Shown here: positions 61,670 through 64,000 of the stretch, in pieces
Layout: every line of letters begins with the position of its first letter
Position numbering within the stretch: position 1 is the stretch's first letter
Source of the DNA: Acuticoccus yangtzensis
Lineage (GTDB): Bacteria > Pseudomonadota > Alphaproteobacteria > Rhizobiales > Amorphaceae
Assembly: GCF_001927245.1 (NCBI RefSeq)
Contig: NZ_MJUX01000010.1
Span: 1-64,000, forward strand
Length of the DNA: 64,000 bases
Direction of reading: 5' to 3'
Position numbers and translations under genes: made by a program
The notes under the pieces: model-generated
Databases searched by the model: none
Seen by the model: the letters and a program-made list of their open reading frames with translations, nothing else
Told to the model about the DNA's origin: nothing

Positions 61670-63352
61670 ATGAGCTTTTCGATCATCACCGTCGCGCTCG
61701 ACGCGGCGGACACCCTGCCCGCCACCCTGGAAAGCATCCTCGCCCAGGATTTCGAGGCCGTTCAGACCATCCTCGTCGACGGCACCAGCACCGACGCCAC
61801 CCCCGAGGTCATCGCCCGCTACAAAGACGCCGTCGACGTCGTCGCAGAGGTGTTCGACGCCGGCATCTTCTACGCCATGAACGCCGCCCTCGCCCACGCC
61901 ACCGGCGACTACGTGCTGTTCATGAATGCCGGCGACCGCTTTCTCGCAGAGGACACCCTGTCCGCCGTCTGGGCCCGGCGCATCGGCGATCCGGACATCA
62001 TCTACGGCGACCACCTCTATGCCGCCGGCGGGCGCACCACCCTCACCCGAGCCGGCGACATGGCCGAACTCGCCGCCACGCTGAAGGAAGGCCGCCTGTC
62101 GCCCGCCTGGCAGTCGGCCATCCCCGCCCACCAGGCCACCTTCACCCGCACCCGCCTCCTCCAGGCCAAGGGCTACGACACCCTGTTCGAGATCTGCGCC
62201 GACCACGCCTTCCTGTTCGACGCCTTCGCCTCGGGCGCCAGCTTCCACTATGTCGACGAGCCGGTGGCGATCTATGCCGGGGGCGGCCTGTCGGCCCGGC
62301 GCAACCTGCGCTGCCGGCTGGAATTCGCCGCCCTCTACCGCCGCTTCAGCGACCACCCGGCCCGCGTCGACCGCTACTTCTTTCCCGAGGAGACGCCGCC
62401 CGCCTTCCCGCTGACCACCCCCGCCATGGGCGCCGTCATCGCCGGCCTGCTGGATGCGCCCGGCACCGTGCGTCCAACGGACCGGGACAAGGCCGGGCCG
62501 CAGAGCGCCGCGCCGGACGGCGCCAGCCGGAACGGGAGCGGTCAGGACGGGTCCAGCCAGGACGGATCATGGTGCGCCGGAGCCGGCTTCACCCTCCTCA
62601 CCCCGCGCGGCAGCCGCGCCAAAGCCCTCACCCTCGCCGGCGAAACCCCCTTCGGCGAGCAGACCATCACCCTTCGCACCGCCGGCGAGGAGATCGCATC
62701 CCGCCGCCTCCCTCGCGGCGCCTTCGCCGTCACCCTCCCCCTCTCCGCCCTGCTGCCGCCGGGCACCGCCGTGCAGGTGGAAACACGCCACGGCGCCGTC
62801 CTCGACGAGGCGGGCGGGCGCTATGCCAGCCTGCGCCTGGAGCGCGCCGCCTTCGAGCCCTTCACCGCCCTCCCCGCCCCGCCGCTCCCCTTCGGCGAAA
62901 CCGTCTTCTCCTCCACACGCCAGCCTGACAGCGCCGCCCTCCTCGCCTTCGGCTGGGCCGACCTCGAAGCCACGCACGTCTGGTCCCTGGTCAAATCGGC
63001 CGAGATCGCCTTCACCGCGTCCGGCCCTGCGCGCGAGATCGTCGTCGTCGCCCATCCCAACCCCGTCCTTCCCGGCGGGCAGACCCTCACCCTGGCGCTG
63101 AACGGCGAACCTCTCGCCACCGCCCCCCTGTCCGGACGGACCGACCTGCGCGCCAAGGTCGGCCCCCATTGGAACGCCGCCGGGGAGAACCGCCTGACCC
63201 TCACCGTATCGGCCCTCGCCGAGCCGCCGTCCGACCCGCGCAGCCTCGGCCTGGCGCTGGAGAGGATGATCGTGACACCCGCGTCCGCCGCCCCCGCCCC
63301 TGCTGCCCCCGCCACCGGCGCGGCGGCCTCGCCCATGGAGGAGGCCCGATGA
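61670..63352 (+). CDS. Glycosyltransferase family 2 protein with C-terminal extension
   Basis: A 560-residue protein. Residues about 1-220 are a GT2 domain resembling WcaA/colanic-acid type transferases: MSFSIITVALDAADTLPATL, ILVDGTSTDATPEVI near 35, and FYAMNAALAHATGDYVLFMN near 67 with NAGDRF as the acidic motif. A Ser/Gly-rich low-complexity insert at about residues 283-302 separates it from an about 250-residue tail rich in beta-strand-like segments, which I do not recognise. The ATG follows GAGGGGAGAC. Its TGA overlaps the next gene (ATGA). It lies divergent from the large glycosyltransferase across the 28-bp repeat array. Confidence 0.85.
   Translation: MSFSIITVALDAADTLPATLESILAQDFEAVQTILVDGTSTDATPEVIARYKDAVDVVAEVFDAGIFYAMNAALAHATGDYVLFMNAGDRFLAEDTLSAVWARRIGDPDIIYGDHLYAAGGRTTLTRAGDMAELAATLKEGRLSPAWQSAIPAHQATFTRTRLLQAKGYDTLFEICADHAFLFDAFASGASFHYVDEPVAIYAGGGLSARRNLRCRLEFAALYRRFSDHPARVDRYFFPEETPPAFPLTTPAMGAVIAGLLDAPGTVRPTDRDKAGPQSAAPDGASRNGSGQDGSSQDGSWCAGAGFTLLTPRGSRAKALTLAGETPFGEQTITLRTAGEEIASRRLPRGAFAVTLPLSALLPPGTAVQVETRHGAVLDEAGGRYASLRLERAAFEPFTALPAPPLPFGETVFSSTRQPDSAALLAFGWADLEATHVWSLVKSAEIAFTASGPAREIVVVAHPNPVLPGGQTLTLALNGEPLATAPLSGRTDLRAKVGPHWNAAGENRLTLTVSALAEPPSDPRSLGLALERMIVTPASAAPAPAAPATGAAASPMEEAR
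62514..62575 (+). repeat. In-frame 15-bp repeats inside the GT2 gene
   Basis: Three to four variant 15-base units around GGACGGCGCCAGCCG, GGTCAGGACGGGTCC and AGCCAGGACGGATCA encode a Gly/Ser/Gln/Asp-rich stretch at the junction between the GT2 domain and the C-terminal part. The period matches the other coding repeats in the window. Confidence 0.6.
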
Positions 63353-64000
63353 TCCTCGTCGTCGAACCCGCCGCCGGCCTCGCCGCCGATCCCAACATCC
63401 TCGCCCCCGACCTCGCCGGGCTCGCCTCCGAGCTTGCCCCCGAGCGTGCCGGAGAGGGCACCGCGCTCGGCGAAACAGGTGAGGTGCGCCGCATCGAGGT
63501 GGACCTTGGCCGTCTCGATGCCGCGCCCGAACGCCTCGCCGAGATCGCCGCCCTCCTCGCCCCTCCAGGCGATGGGGAAGAGCCCGCCCTCACCCTCTTC
63601 TGGCGCACCGAGGACGTCGCCGCCCGCCTCCTCGCCTTCGGCCTCGGGCCTGCGGTCATCGTCCCCTCCGCCCGCCAGCGCCCCGCCGCCTATTGGCAGA
63701 TGTTCACCGGATCGGCGCGCTTCCTCACCCTTTCGCGCCGCCTGCACGAGGCGCTGCAGGCCGCCGAATGCCGCTCCGCCGTGTTCGATTATTGGCCCGA
63801 GCCGCCCGCCTCGATCCCCCATCGCGCCGTCGCTCCGGCCGACTGGAGCGCGGTCTTCGTCGATGCCGGCGGGGACACGCTGCCGACCGCCGCCAGCGTC
63901 GCCCAGCAGTGCCGCATCCTCGGCATCGGCGACCTCACCGTCCTCACCCCGGACGAAGCCGCGGCCCCCGGCGGCATGAAGGACGGCGCCCTCTTCGTCT
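63349..64000 (+). CDS. Unrecognised protein of the glycan locus (partial, cut by window end)
   Basis: An open frame starting with ATG at 63349 (MILVVEPAAGLAADPNILAP), overlapping the GT2 stop by 4 bases and running without a stop to the window end, giving at least 217 codons. There is no signal peptide or membrane segment in the visible part. ALTLFWRTEDVAARLLAFGL and SVAQQCRILGIGDLTVLTPD look like alternating strands and helices as in glycosyltransferase or sugar-nucleotide folds, but I cannot assign a family. The ATGA coupling to the GT2 gene implies a role in the same glycan pathway. Confidence 0.7.
   Translation, partial: MILVVEPAAGLAADPNILAPDLAGLASELAPERAGEGTALGETGEVRRIEVDLGRLDAAPERLAEIAALLAPPGDGEEPALTLFWRTEDVAARLLAFGLGPAVIVPSARQRPAAYWQMFTGSARFLTLSRRLHEALQAAECRSAVFDYWPEPPASIPHRAVAPADWSAVFVDAGGDTLPTAASVAQQCRILGIGDLTVLTPDEAAAPGGMKDGALFV

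Noticed and set aside
60451-62928. Very long open frames on the plus strand across the 28-bp repeat array
   Set aside because: The repeat unit simply lacks stop codons in several frames, so all stay open. The products are Pro/Arg/His repeats with no domain, and they run out of frame through real genes.

Overview
The window looks like chromosomal DNA from a very GC-rich (roughly 65-70%) alphaproteobacterium, probably a marine or soil heterotroph of the Hyphomicrobiales type. The basis is the 23S-5S end of an rRNA operon, malate synthase G, and an unusual density of solute-binding-protein transporters (four complete TRAP systems, one peptide ABC system, one branched-chain-type ABC system). The genus is not resolved from the sequence.

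Layout. 1-620: 3' end of 23S rRNA, spacer, 5S rRNA and terminator. 757-935: IS3-type transposase remnant. 957-3637: two tandem paralogous polysaccharide pyruvyl transferase genes (minus strand). 3872-6421: malate synthase G and a small membrane protein. 6597-7130: decayed IS630 transposase. 7177-14677: CaiB-type CoA-transferase, TRAP system, SMP-30 lactonase, LysR regulator and HMG-CoA-lyase-like enzyme. 14678-15839: gene-poor, with a tandem repeat array and a frameshifted vapB. 15840-21073: FAD-linked 2-hydroxyacid oxidase, a second TRAP system and an amidohydrolase. 21416-29633 (minus strand): old-yellow-enzyme oxidoreductase, cupin, glutathione S-transferase and a five-gene peptide ABC transporter, with a divergent AraC regulator. 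30960-31628: intact VapBC toxin-antitoxin pair. 32146-38996: two enolase-superfamily enzymes and a branched-chain-type ABC transporter with a fused permease-ATPase. 39362-43164: third TRAP system and a metallo-beta-lactamase-fold hydrolase. 43364-53984: LysR, RraA-type aldolase, 2-hydroxyacid dehydrogenase, aldehyde dehydrogenase, 3-hydroxyisobutyrate-dehydrogenase-like enzyme, fourth TRAP system, a third enolase-superfamily enzyme and a second LysR. 54362-64000: surface-glycan genes, namely UDP-glucuronate decarboxylase, sulfotransferase-like protein, a 1262-residue GT2-GT4 protein with N-terminal repeats, a GT2 protein and an unrecognised partial gene.

How the genes may work together. Most of the window is modular catabolism: a high-affinity importer beside two to five enzymes and a local regulator. 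The 43-54 kb module reads as a sugar-acid pathway (import, dehydration by an enolase-superfamily enzyme, aldol cleavage by an RraA-type enzyme, oxidation of the aldehyde). The 7-15 kb module reads as import, activation to a CoA thioester and cleavage to acetyl-CoA; malate synthase could then take up glyoxylate and acetyl-CoA. The two ends of the window carry surface-polysaccharide decoration genes (pyruvylation, xylose precursor, sulfation).

The most unusual structure is a set of locus-specific tandem repeats: noncoding arrays with 28-31 bp units (6060-6206, 14714-14858, 48550-48797, 60791-61503), and short in-frame 15-bp expansions inside glycan genes. Remnants of at least three IS families (IS3, IS630, IS256) lie in the gaps between modules.
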